In this document: in pieces, positions 31,650 through 38,525 of the stretch
How positions within the stretch are numbered: the first letter of the stretch is position 1
How the letters are laid out: each line of letters begins with the position of its first letter
NCBI GenBank assembly: GCA_028281495.1
Contig: JANQJU010000078.1
Coordinates: forward strand, 1 to 38,525
From: SAR324 cluster bacterium
GTDB lineage: Bacteria; SAR324; NAC60-12
Direction of reading: 5' to 3'
DNA: 38,525 nt
The notes under the pieces: generated by a model
What the model saw: the letters and a program-made list of their open reading frames with translations, nothing else
Told to the model about the DNA's origin: nothing
Databases searched by the model: none
Made by a program: the position numbers and the translations under genes

Positions 31650-33329
31650 TTATGCCCTCAAATGTTTTTTCAGCATGGAAAACAATTGCTCGTTATCGAA
31701 TGGCTTGGCCATATAGTCGGTCGCTCCTACCTCAAAGCTTTTAGCTTTATCTTCTTTCATCGCTTTGGCAGTCAAGGCCACAATCGGCAGGTCGATCCAA
31801 CTCGGATTTTGACGAATGATCTTTATGGCCTCGAAACCGTCCATTTCAGGCATCATGATATCCATGAAAACGAAACCGATATCTGGATGATGTTCTAGGC
31901 ATTCCAAGCAGCGTTTCCCATTTTTAGCCACCACAATCTGAGCACCGGATTCTTCAAGAATGGCTTTCAAAGTAAATACATTGCGCATGTCGTCATCCAC
32001 CACCAGAATCTTTTTCCCGGGAAGCAGTGTTTCGAGTTCTGCATCATGGGCGACCGGATTGACGGGTCGGGGGGGGAACTCTTTTCGATCTTCCTCAGCT
32101 TCAGTTTCCATCAAAATTTGAAGGGGTAGATAAAGGGTGAAAGTGCTCCCGTGGCCGTTTTTGCTTTGTAAGTGAACAACCCCACGCAACGCCTGCGCTA
32201 AATTTTTGACAATCGCGAGTCCTAAACCGGTGCCTCCATACTGGCGGTTGGTGCTCCCGTCCGCTTGTTCAAACATCATAAACACCGTTTCTTGTTTTTC
32301 GTCAGAAATTCCGATGCCGGTGTCTGAGACAACGAAGGCAATTTTCAAATCATTATCGATTGCGTGCTCCCGTCGTTCTTCGAGGGTTACGGGACGAATG
32401 GAGAGGCAGACTTTTCCTGCATGGGTGAACTTCAGTGCATTGGATAACAGGTTTTTCAAGATCTGATTGATTTTATGTCGGTCTGATACAATGGTGTCCG
32501 GAGCATCAGGATGAACCTCGGTAACCAACAATAACGATTTTTCCGCTGCTTTTTTGTAAAAAGTGCGTTGGACGTAATCTGCGATAGCTCTCAGCGAAAG
32601 ATCTTCAGGGTAAAGGCGAATTTTTCCAGCCTCGATTTGAGCTAAATCCAACAAATCTCCAATCAATAAGGCCAGTTCTTGACTGGCTTCATGGATGGCT
32701 TGAGCACATTCGTAATCTTTGGGGGCGAGGCTTCCCCCTTGATTTTCTGCCAAATATTGGGACAGGGGCAGCAAACTATTGAGTGGTGTTCGGATCTCAT
32801 GCGACATATTGGCTAGAAATTGAGACTTGGCTTGATTGGCAGATTCAGCTTGTTCTTTCGCATACTTTAATTGGGTTTCCAGACGTTTTTGAGCAGCCAA
32901 TGCGTGTTTCAGCTTATCTACTTGCACCAAAAGGCTGGAAACATCTCGAAGCTGAATCATCACTCCGAGAAGTGGTTCTTGATGGAGTTGTTGAAGCGTG
33001 ATGGGTTTGAGCACCACCCGCTGACGCATGTGACCATCTTCAAATTGTTCACTGGGAAGAGGAATGATCCAGGCATGAAAAATAGGAGAGAGGATTCGGG
33101 TGAATTGATTTTCTAAGACATCTTGCAAAATTTCAAGAACCGTCGTGTCGTCGTGCTCGCCGTAAAGATCCTGGAAGGTCTGGGCTTCGCGGAGGGCGGG
33201 GGGGAGTTTTTCCTGCAACCAAGCATTCTTATAATGAATTTGGAGATGACCATCGAGCACCAGAATGCCGCCATCCAAGAGATCAAACGCGATTTTCAGA
33301 TCTTCGTTTAGGGTCAGATGTGCCATCAT
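31650..33329 (-). CDS. Soluble hybrid histidine kinase (PAS-like-HisKA-HATPase-receiver)
   Basis: A 559-residue cytoplasmic kinase. The N-terminal PAS-like domain (about 8-132, FDLLDGGILVLDGHLQIHYKN) is weakly conserved. A coiled coil leads to HisKA with His177 (SHEIRTPLNSLL) and HATPase_c with NLLSNALKFT, DTGIGI and GGTGLGL. The C-terminal receiver has VVDDD, Asp490 (VFMDIMMPEMDG) and MAKPFD. There are no membrane segments, so it probably senses a cytoplasmic cue or couples to the chemosensory proteins. The gene lies 9 nt after cheC and 8 nt before the LuxR-type regulator, which may be its phosphorylation target. No strong ribosome binding site is seen, consistent with coupling. Confidence 0.92.
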   Translation of the reverse strand: MMAHLTLNEDLKIAFDLLDGGILVLDGHLQIHYKNAWLQEKLPPALREAQTFQDLYGEHDDTTVLEILQDVLENQFTRILSPIFHAWIIPLPSEQFEDGHMRQRVVLKPITLQQLHQEPLLGVMIQLRDVSSLLVQVDKLKHALAAQKRLETQLKYAKEQAESANQAKSQFLANMSHEIRTPLNSLLPLSQYLAENQGGSLAPKDYECAQAIHEASQELALLIGDLLDLAQIEAGKIRLYPEDLSLRAIADYVQRTFYKKAAEKSLLLVTEVHPDAPDTIVSDRHKINQILKNLLSNALKFTHAGKVCLSIRPVTLEERREHAIDNDLKIAFVVSDTGIGISDEKQETVFMMFEQADGSTNRQYGGTGLGLAIVKNLAQALRGVVHLQSKNGHGSTFTLYLPLQILMETEAEEDRKEFPPRPVNPVAHDAELETLLPGKKILVVDDDMRNVFTLKAILEESGAQIVVAKNGKRCLECLEHHPDIGFVFMDIMMPEMDGFEAIKIIRQNPSWIDLPIVALTAKAMKEDKAKSFEVGATDYMAKPFDNEQLFSMLKKHLRA

Positions 33330-33338
33330 AAGTGATTA

Positions 33339-33938
33339 TTAATCGTCAACCAATCGTATTACCAAAGACTCAACGTTGGAATACGTCATCATCAAGGTAA
33401 TGTTTCCTGCAATATCTACATCTTTGACGGTAAAATAGGTATTGGCAAAACAATAAATATTGTTGTCAGAGGGGTCTGAATCTTCAACAGGAATGATCGT
33501 TGGAGAAACGGTCACGTGGGGCAGATTGTAAGAAATTCGTTCAGCTAACATTTTGCCTATCGCCCCGCCGACAGCCGTGAGCACAATATTCCCCACCTCT
33601 TCAATAGCTTCGGTTTCTACTGCACCGAATTCTGATTCTTCAGAAGATTCTTCTTCCAAGATCGAATCGACCAGTGTTTTTCCATTGACTAAAGGAAAAG
33701 AGACCACTCCCTCCCCTTCCAAACCTCCGGTAAACTTTTGTCGCACATTGACATACTGCTCGCCTTGGAAGTGCTCCTCTAAATAGCTTTGTAATTCCGT
33801 CAAGGTAAAAAGCTGGACCTCTGGAACGGACAGAGAGACCAAGCGATCCATTAAGCGGCTCAACGCCTGAGAAGCCTTTCCGACTCCAATGTTAATAACT
33901 TCTGATAACACATCTTGGAATTCTTCCGAAACATTCAT
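33339..33938 (-). CDS. cheC: CheC-type CheY-P phosphatase
   Basis: A 199-residue CheC/CheX-family protein. Both phosphatase motifs (D/S-x3-E-x2-N-x22-P) can be seen. The first is complete: Asp9, Glu13, Asn16, Pro39. The second has the Glu, Asn and Pro with correct spacing (EEVGN, then Pro 23 residues later), but its leading acidic position is Glu. CheC proteins dephosphorylate CheY-P and help adaptation, and are more usual in Bacillus, Thermotoga and some environmental Gram-negatives than in enteric bacteria. It lies 8 nt after the CheY-like receiver gene, its probable substrate, and 9 nt before the hybrid kinase. AGGGA lies about 6 nt before the ATG. Confidence 0.88.
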   Translation of the reverse strand: MNVSEEFQDVLSEVINIGVGKASQALSRLMDRLVSLSVPEVQLFTLTELQSYLEEHFQGEQYVNVRQKFTGGLEGEGVVSFPLVNGKTLVDSILEEESSEESEFGAVETEAIEEVGNIVLTAVGGAIGKMLAERISYNLPHVTVSPTIIPVEDSDPSDNNIYCFANTYFTVKDVDIAGNITLMMTYSNVESLVIRLVDD

Positions 33939-33946
33939 GAGGTTCC

Positions 33947-34309
33947 CTATGGAGTCCCCAAGATTTCGCGGATCACTGTTTGTAGTTCCTCCGCATCCGG
34001 GGGCTTATTCAGAAAGGCACGGGCACCCAATTCTTGGCACTGTTCTCTTACCAGATCTTGGACATCGGCAGTCAATACGATGACGGGCGTGCTCACTCCC
34101 AAATCCCGCAATTTTTCTAAGGTTTCGACACCATCCATTTCAGGCATCAATAGGTCCAGGCAGATGAAGTCCGGTGCTTCGATTTGCACCATTTCCAATC
34201 CTTCCGCACCATCACTGGCCTGCACCACTTCCAATCCTAAACTTTGAAGGATTTTCACAATTTTTTTACGTTGAAACTTTGAGTCATCGACCACCAGAAC
34301 TTTTGCCAT
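33947..34309 (-). CDS. Single-domain response regulator (CheY-like)
   Basis: A 120-residue stand-alone receiver with all active-site residues: VVDDSKFQRKK, Asp in ICLDLLMPEMDG, Thr switch (VLTADV) and FLNKPPD. There is no output domain, so it acts by binding a target (the flagellar motor or a kinase) like CheY. The DSKFQRKK signature marks it as a relative of both receivers of the protein at 28415-29176. GGGGA lies 4 nt before the ATG. It is first in the five-gene operon reaching to 29236, directly followed by the CheC phosphatase, which suggests CheC acts on this receiver. Confidence 0.92.
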   Translation of the reverse strand: MAKVLVVDDSKFQRKKIVKILQSLGLEVVQASDGAEGLEMVQIEAPDFICLDLLMPEMDGVETLEKLRDLGVSTPVIVLTADVQDLVREQCQELGARAFLNKPPDAEELQTVIREILGTP

Positions 34310-34358
34310 GATTCCCCATAATGAGAGATAGGTTGTAGATTGAAGTAGTTTTTAAAGA

Positions 34359-34377
34359 CCCTCAAGTACCCTTAGGG
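34359..34377. promoter_or_regulatory. Isolated CCCTTAGGG palindrome upstream of the CheY-CheC operon
   Basis: CCCTTAGGG (34369-34377), with a partial second half CCCTCAAG (34359-34366), lies 60 nt upstream of the receiver gene and 170 nt before the divergent CheC-like gene. It matches the arms of the palindrome at 28294-28317, and the minus-strand text CCCTAAGGGTA continues similarly. No convincing -35/-10 pair was found here. It is a candidate binding site of the same regulator. Confidence 0.4.
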
Positions 34378-34547
34378 ACTGAAGCAAATCGCCATTGGTT
34401 TTCCTGGTGTTCTGTATCCATCAAATGGACAGCAAAGATCATGCCCAGGTATGGAAACATAGTGCTAGGAAAAACCTTGTGGAACATGAGGTCGAACGAT
34501 AAGGTGAGGCCTTACCTGTTATTTGCCTTTTGACGGATAGGACTCTT

Positions 34548-35156
34548 ATGAACTGGAACCCCAGCATTCAATTTTCTTCGTCTCAACTCGAGTTGCTACA
34601 AGACTTGATTCAGACTGGTAGTCAAGAAGCCAGCCGATTGCTTCAAAAATATATGCAAACCGAAGTGAGATTAGAAATATCAGGGTTGGAATTTAAAACT
34701 CCCACAAAAGTCATTGCGGAGTCCAAAGAGACTCAAGCGGATGCAGTTCAAATTCGTTTCAGCAGTCCGTTTTCTGGATATGCTCGTTTTTTAGTATCTC
34801 GTGACAGCGCGATTAAAATTTCAGCGTGCATGCTGGATGAAGCAGAAGACGATATCGAGTATGAAGAAGACGGGGTCGAAGCGATTATCGAAGCCGGGAA
34901 TATCGTGGTGAACGGCATCATGGGTGAAATTGGCAATGGTTTGAAAGAGCGCTTCATTTATTCACCTCCCGAACTTTTGAAAGAAACAGGACATCTTTTG
35001 GGTTTCAAAGAAGGCATCGCGTCGATCTTAGTGATGCGCACCCATTTTGTTTTAGATACTCTTGCTGCTAGTGCCCACACCGTTCTTTTTTTCAAAGAAG
35101 AAGATGACGGTTTGAAGACTTTGAATGAATTGTTACTGAAACAAATCTCCTCCTAG
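34548..35156 (+). CDS. CheC-like protein with one degenerate active site
   Basis: A 202-residue CheC/CheX-family protein, paralogous to the CheC at 33339-33938. The C-terminal motif is preserved (EAGN, with Pro 23 residues after the Asn: IIEAGNIVVNGIMGEIGNGL, then SPP). The N-terminal motif is lost: the helix reads LLQDLIQTGSQEAS, without the Glu-x-x-Asn pair. It could be a single-site phosphatase or a binding partner. The ATG at 34548 with AGGA 5 nt upstream is preferred to a TTG at 34530. It converges with cheR; the stop codons are separated by a single base. Confidence 0.8.
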   Translation: MNWNPSIQFSSSQLELLQDLIQTGSQEASRLLQKYMQTEVRLEISGLEFKTPTKVIAESKETQADAVQIRFSSPFSGYARFLVSRDSAIKISACMLDEAEDDIEYEEDGVEAIIEAGNIVVNGIMGEIGNGLKERFIYSPPELLKETGHLLGFKEGIASILVMRTHFVLDTLAASAHTVLFFKEEDDGLKTLNELLLKQISS

Positions 35157-35157
35157 C

Positions 35158-35982
35158 CTATTTCAATCGGTACACCACCGTATTTGCAAAATGGACGGGG
35201 TCAAAGATCCCCTGAATCGGAAACGGGGTTTCCGAATGGCCTAAAAACAAATAACTGTCTCTCCGCATCACTCTCTGCATTTTTTCTAAAATTTGTCTGC
35301 GAGCTTCAGGGTCCAGATAAATCAAAACATTTCTCAAAAACACAATATCCATGTCTGGTAGATTGCCCCAGGCTTCGATCAGATTCAAACGGCGAAACTC
35401 GATCATCTTCTGGAGGTTCGGATGCACTTGCCAGCCATTGTCTTTTTTCAAGAAATAACGATTTCGGTTTGCCACCGATAGCCCTCGCCTGAGTTCACTA
35501 TCTCCATATATTCCTTCTTGAGCACGATTCAAAGCGGCTTGCGAAAAATCACTCGCCACAATTGTCAGCTTCCAATTGAGCAACATCGGAAAGTGTTCTC
35601 GAAGAAGCATTGCAATACTGTAAGCTTCTTGGCCATTAGCACAGGCGGCGCTCCACAAGCACAGTTTTCGCTCCAGTTTTCTCGCTTGGATCAAATCCGG
35701 GAGGGCCACTTCTTTCAAGGCATCAAATGAAAATTGGTCTCGAAAAAACCAGGTTTCATGAGTCATCATGGCTTCCAAAGCCTGCCGATGCAGATAGCCA
35801 AAATGATGGGAACGCAAATGCGCAATCAAATTCGTGATCCCGTCCAGGCATTCGCGTTGTGCCAGTGGCTCCAGACGCGATTCCACCAAGTAGCGCTTGT
35901 CCTCTGCTAAGAGAAAACCAGTTTGGGTCCTAAGAAGTTTTTGAATGTAGGCAAAATCTTCATTTGGCAGAGTCATCGTCAT
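35158..35982 (-). CDS. cheR: Chemoreceptor glutamate methyltransferase CheR
   Basis: A 274-residue SAM-dependent methyltransferase. It has the N-terminal helical CheR domain, THETWFFR at 74-81 (matching the canonical T-x-E-T-x-F-F-R), the SAM-binding loop SAACANGQEAYSIAM (111-125; a variant of SAGCSTGEEPYSLAM), ASDFS, and RNVLIYL. It methylates glutamates on chemoreceptors and works against CheB. The start overlaps the cheB stop by 4 nt (ATGA), so the two are translationally coupled; an in-frame ATG two codons later has better Shine-Dalgarno spacing and could be used instead. Confidence 0.95.
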   Translation of the reverse strand: MTMTLPNEDFAYIQKLLRTQTGFLLAEDKRYLVESRLEPLAQRECLDGITNLIAHLRSHHFGYLHRQALEAMMTHETWFFRDQFSFDALKEVALPDLIQARKLERKLCLWSAACANGQEAYSIAMLLREHFPMLLNWKLTIVASDFSQAALNRAQEGIYGDSELRRGLSVANRNRYFLKKDNGWQVHPNLQKMIEFRRLNLIEAWGNLPDMDIVFLRNVLIYLDPEARRQILEKMQRVMRRDSYLFLGHSETPFPIQGIFDPVHFANTVVYRLK

Positions 35983-37034
35983 TTCTCCCCAGGACGTCGT
36001 TGTACGATGCGTCGGATCTCACTTCCGAGCCGAAATAAAGGAAGCACCCGATCTGCAAGTCCTGCCTGAACCACTGCTCCTGGCATTCCCCAAACCACGC
36101 TTGTGGATTCGTCTTGCACCCAGATTTGTCCACCCGCTTGGTCAATGGCTTTGCAACCTTCCAATCCGTCCTGCCCCATCCCCGTCATGATGACAGCTAG
36201 TACATGCGCACCAAAGACCTCTGCAACCGACCGAAACAAAACATCCACCGAAGGGCGGCAAGAGTTTTCGGGTGGACCTTGATGCAACTGCAATTTGGGG
36301 CCGGTGCCATTATTTTTTACAATCATGTGAGTGCCTCCTGGAGCTAGCCAAATGGTTCCCAATTCCAGAGACTGACCCGATCTCCCTTCTTGCACAGGGA
36401 TCGCAGAGTCGGCAGAGAGGTGCTCTGCCAAAGACTTGGTAAATAAGGTTGGCATGTGCTGCACCAATAACACCGGCACAGGAAAGTCCAGCCAAGATTT
36501 CAACAGAGTGGGCAAGGCATTGGGACCACCCGTGGAAACCCCAATTGCCACCACTTCAATTGTGCGTTTCATTTTGGGGGTTTTGGAGGGGATGCTAGGT
36601 GCGGGATGGACGCGGTGTCTTGACGTGACAGAGCACAGCGATTTGATTTTAGGAATCAGGTGTTCCCGGATATGCTCCAACGGAGGGGCCGTCGCATCAA
36701 TTGTTGAAGGTTTGGTCACATAATCGGTAGCCCCTTTGGCTAGGGCTTCCATTGTCAACGAAGCCCCTTCCGGTGTATGGGCGCTGAACACAATCACCGG
36801 GAGCTGAGCATGCCGTTTGCGAATATGCAGGAGTGCTTCCAGTCCACCCATTACAGGCATATCCAAATCAAGAATCACCAAATCTGGAGCCAGCGCTTCG
36901 ATTTTGGCTAAAGCGATCTGTCCATGTGCAGCAACCCCCACCACTTCAATCGCGGCATCTGCCTCCAGCAACTTGCTCAGTTTACGACGAATCAAGACGG
37001 CATCATCAACAATCAAAACTTTTATAGAAGCCAT
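35979..37034 (-). CDS. cheB: Chemoreceptor methylesterase/deamidase CheB
   Basis: A 351-residue two-domain enzyme. The receiver (1-125) has IVDDA, Asp56 (ILDLDMPVMGG), VFSAHT and VTKPS. A linker leads to the C-terminal methylesterase with the catalytic triad Ser167 (GVSTGGPNAL), His193 (VQHMP) and Asp289 (MTGMGQDG). Phosphorylation by CheA normally activates the esterase. The ATG at 37034 is chosen over a TTG two codons upstream. The gene lies 39 nt after the chemoreceptor gene and overlaps cheR, so receptor, CheB and CheR form one operon. Confidence 0.96.
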   Translation of the reverse strand: MASIKVLIVDDAVLIRRKLSKLLEADAAIEVVGVAAHGQIALAKIEALAPDLVILDLDMPVMGGLEALLHIRKRHAQLPVIVFSAHTPEGASLTMEALAKGATDYVTKPSTIDATAPPLEHIREHLIPKIKSLCSVTSRHRVHPAPSIPSKTPKMKRTIEVVAIGVSTGGPNALPTLLKSWLDFPVPVLLVQHMPTLFTKSLAEHLSADSAIPVQEGRSGQSLELGTIWLAPGGTHMIVKNNGTGPKLQLHQGPPENSCRPSVDVLFRSVAEVFGAHVLAVIMTGMGQDGLEGCKAIDQAGGQIWVQDESTSVVWGMPGAVVQAGLADRVLPLFRLGSEIRRIVQRRPGEK

Positions 37035-37073
37035 TGGCAACTCATTGGATCGAACCTGTAACCAGATGTTTGA

Positions 37074-38525
37074 TTAGTAGGTGAATTGGTTAATCAAGCC
37101 GTTCAACTCATCAGAGGCCTTGGTCAAGTCCTGGGCTGATTTTTGGGTATTGCGTGCTCCTTCTGAAGTACTTTGTGCAGCATCAGCCACGTTGACGATG
37201 TTGTCAGCAATTTCAGTTCCTCCTTTGGCGGCTTCATCAATACTACGAGCAATCTCCTGCGTGGTGGCGGTTTGTTGTTCAACCGAGACCGCAATCGTAT
37301 TTTGAATGTTATTGATTTGATTGATGATCGTTCCGATTTGACCAATGGCTTCCACAGCACCGGAGGTATCGTTTTGAATTGCAGCAATTTTGTTGCTGAT
37401 GTCTTCGGTGGCTTTGGCTGTTTGATTGGCCAATTCTTTCACTTCATTGGCGACCACCGCAAACCCTTTCCCTGCTTCTCCAGCACGGGCTGCTTCGATG
37501 GTGGCGTTTAATGCCAACAAGTTGGTTTGTTCGGCAATCGAAGTGATCACCTTGATCACATTGCCGATTTCTGCGCTGCTTTCTCCCAGCTTGCTCACCG
37601 TCACGTTGGTGCTTTCTGCCATCTCAACAGCTTCACTACCCACCTTGGCTGCTTCCCCGGCGTTCTTGGCAATTTCACTGATGCTGGCGCTCATTTCTTC
37701 ACTTCCCGAAGCCACCGTTTGAATACTTTTACTCACTTGCTCCGCCGTGCTTGACACTGCATTGGCCAAATTTGAAGCTTCGTTGGCATTGTTTGTCATA
37801 TCGGTACTGACTGTTGTCAAATCGTCTGAGGACGTCCCCAACACCTGGGCCACTTTCGCAATGTTTTTCACTTGATCTGTGAGGTTGGATGCCATGAGGT
37901 TCACATTGTTGGTCAGATCTTTCCAAACCCCAGCCACGTCTTTCACAGCGGCTTGCCCTCCTAACTTGCCTTCTACGATTTCCGTGGACAAGCGAACCAC
38001 CTCAGCCGAAAAATTGCGCAATTGGTTGACCATGGTGTTGAGCGTGTCTTTCATTTCCAAGATTTCTCCTTGAGCTTGCACCGTGATTTCTTGGGAGAGA
38101 TCGCCCTTGGCCACTGCTGTGGTCACCTCAGCAATATTGCGGACTTGGCTGGTCAAGTTGGACGCCATCAAGTTCACGTTGTCGGTCAAACCCTTCCAGG
38201 TTCCAGAAACCCCTTTCACGGTGGCTTGTACTCCCAATTTTCCTTCGATCCCAACTTCACGGGCCACCCGAGTGACCTCATCAGCAAACGAGTTCAACTG
38301 ATCGACCATGGTATTTATGGTGCTTTTCAATTCCAAAATCTCGCCTTGCACTTCCACCGTTATTTTTTTAGTCAGGTCTCCCTGAGCTACGGCTGTAGTG
38401 ACTTCAGCAATGTTTCGGACTTGGCTGGTCAAGTTGGAAGCCATCAAGTTCACGTTACCGGTCAGATCTTTCCAGGTTCCGGAGACCCCACTCACTTGAG
38501 CTTGTCCGCCGAGTTTTCCTTCGAT
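37074..38525 (-). CDS. Chemoreceptor with tandem HAMP repeats, C-terminal part
   Basis: The last 483 residues of a large protein whose N-terminus lies beyond the right edge; the GTG at 38495 is internal. The visible part begins with HAMP-like units of about 92 residues (NLMASNLTSQVRNIAEVTTA, GDL, GEILEL.., EGKLG, GVSGTWK). Two units are nearly identical, and a third (about 91 residues away) is more diverged; the DNA repeats at 276 bp. The MCP signalling domain follows, with the tip IAEQTNLLALNATIEAARAG and GKGFAVVANEV. Poly-HAMP arrays of this type are known from group III hybrid kinases; here they feed a chemoreceptor. No membrane segment is visible in this part. CheB and CheR are encoded directly downstream. 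Confidence 0.93.
   Translation of the reverse strand: MEGKLGGQAQVSGVSGTWKDLTGNVNLMASNLTSQVRNIAEVTTAVAQGDLTKKITVEVQGEILELKSTINTMVDQLNSFADEVTRVAREVGIEGKLGVQATVKGVSGTWKGLTDNVNLMASNLTSQVRNIAEVTTAVAKGDLSQEITVQAQGEILEMKDTLNTMVNQLRNFSAEVVRLSTEIVEGKLGGQAAVKDVAGVWKDLTNNVNLMASNLTDQVKNIAKVAQVLGTSSDDLTTVSTDMTNNANEASNLANAVSSTAEQVSKSIQTVASGSEEMSASISEIAKNAGEAAKVGSEAVEMAESTNVTVSKLGESSAEIGNVIKVITSIAEQTNLLALNATIEAARAGEAGKGFAVVANEVKELANQTAKATEDISNKIAAIQNDTSGAVEAIGQIGTIINQINNIQNTIAVSVEQQTATTQEIARSIDEAAKGGTEIADNIVNVADAAQSTSEGARNTQKSAQDLTKASDELNGLINQFTY

Noticed and set aside
37074..38525. 276-bp DNA repeats as a CRISPR or mobile element
   Set aside because: The repeats are in frame, encode 92-residue HAMP units and have no spacers or terminal inverted repeats.

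Overview
The window looks like chromosomal DNA of a motile, free-living Gram-negative bacterium. Evidence for an outer membrane includes a beta-barrel protein ending in Phe, a lipoprotein with a lipobox and a SPOR-domain protein. GC content looks intermediate. The strongest hallmark is the density of signal-transduction genes: 19 of about 32 genes encode histidine kinases, response regulators, chemoreceptors, chemotaxis adaptation enzymes, a cyclase or a phosphatase. I cannot name the taxon from sequence alone; an aquatic proteobacterial or deltaproteobacteria-like lineage would fit. No RNA genes, insertion sequences or CRISPR arrays were seen.

Layout. 1-200: the start of a probable Phd-like antitoxin gene running off the left edge, with a promoter/operator. 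246-4089 (minus): a tightly coupled operon encoding a TIR-domain protein, a membrane-anchored nSTAND NTPase, a short-chain dehydrogenase and a small exported peptide ORF that may be frameshifted. This resembles an anti-phage or conflict module. 4090-4641 holds gene remnants, including an aspartic-protease-like fragment. 4642-5280: an NAD(P)-binding SDR_a5 protein. 5359-14132: five large phosphorelay proteins (transmembrane histidine kinase, receiver-kinase hybrids, a double receiver with a PilZ-like tail). 14257-15012: a small secreted protein and a small zinc-finger-like protein. 15023-20840: two chemoreceptors and a 7TM class III nucleotide cyclase. 20888-24177: an uncharacterised helical protein, a lipoprotein, a SPOR protein, a beta-barrel protein and a DUF4442 protein. 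24306-26129: a flavin-dependent halogenase-like oxidoreductase. 26187-26372: a tiny membrane gene broken by an in-frame stop. 26615-34309: a FixL-like PAS kinase, a tandem receiver, and a five-gene operon (CheY-like receiver, CheC, hybrid kinase, receiver-PAS-LuxR regulator, receiver-SpoIIE phosphatase). 34548-38525: a second CheC-like protein, CheR, CheB and the C-terminal part of a chemoreceptor with tandem HAMP repeats that leaves the window.

How the genes may work together. The right half reads as a chemosensory island: receptor (MCP), adaptation (CheR, CheB), signal termination (CheC), a diffusible receiver and output kinases/regulators. CheA and CheW are not in the window and presumably lie beyond the right edge. 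Two promoters in this island (upstream of the PAS kinase and of the SpoIIE phosphatase) share an element with the same spacing to their -10 boxes, next to CCCTWAGGG-type palindromes. A NarL/FixJ-type regulator encoded between them is an obvious candidate to bind it. Several proteins carry receivers that lack the phospho-acceptor Asp, and two kinases share a C-terminal HPt-like helical domain without the canonical His, so part of this network may act by binding rather than phosphotransfer.
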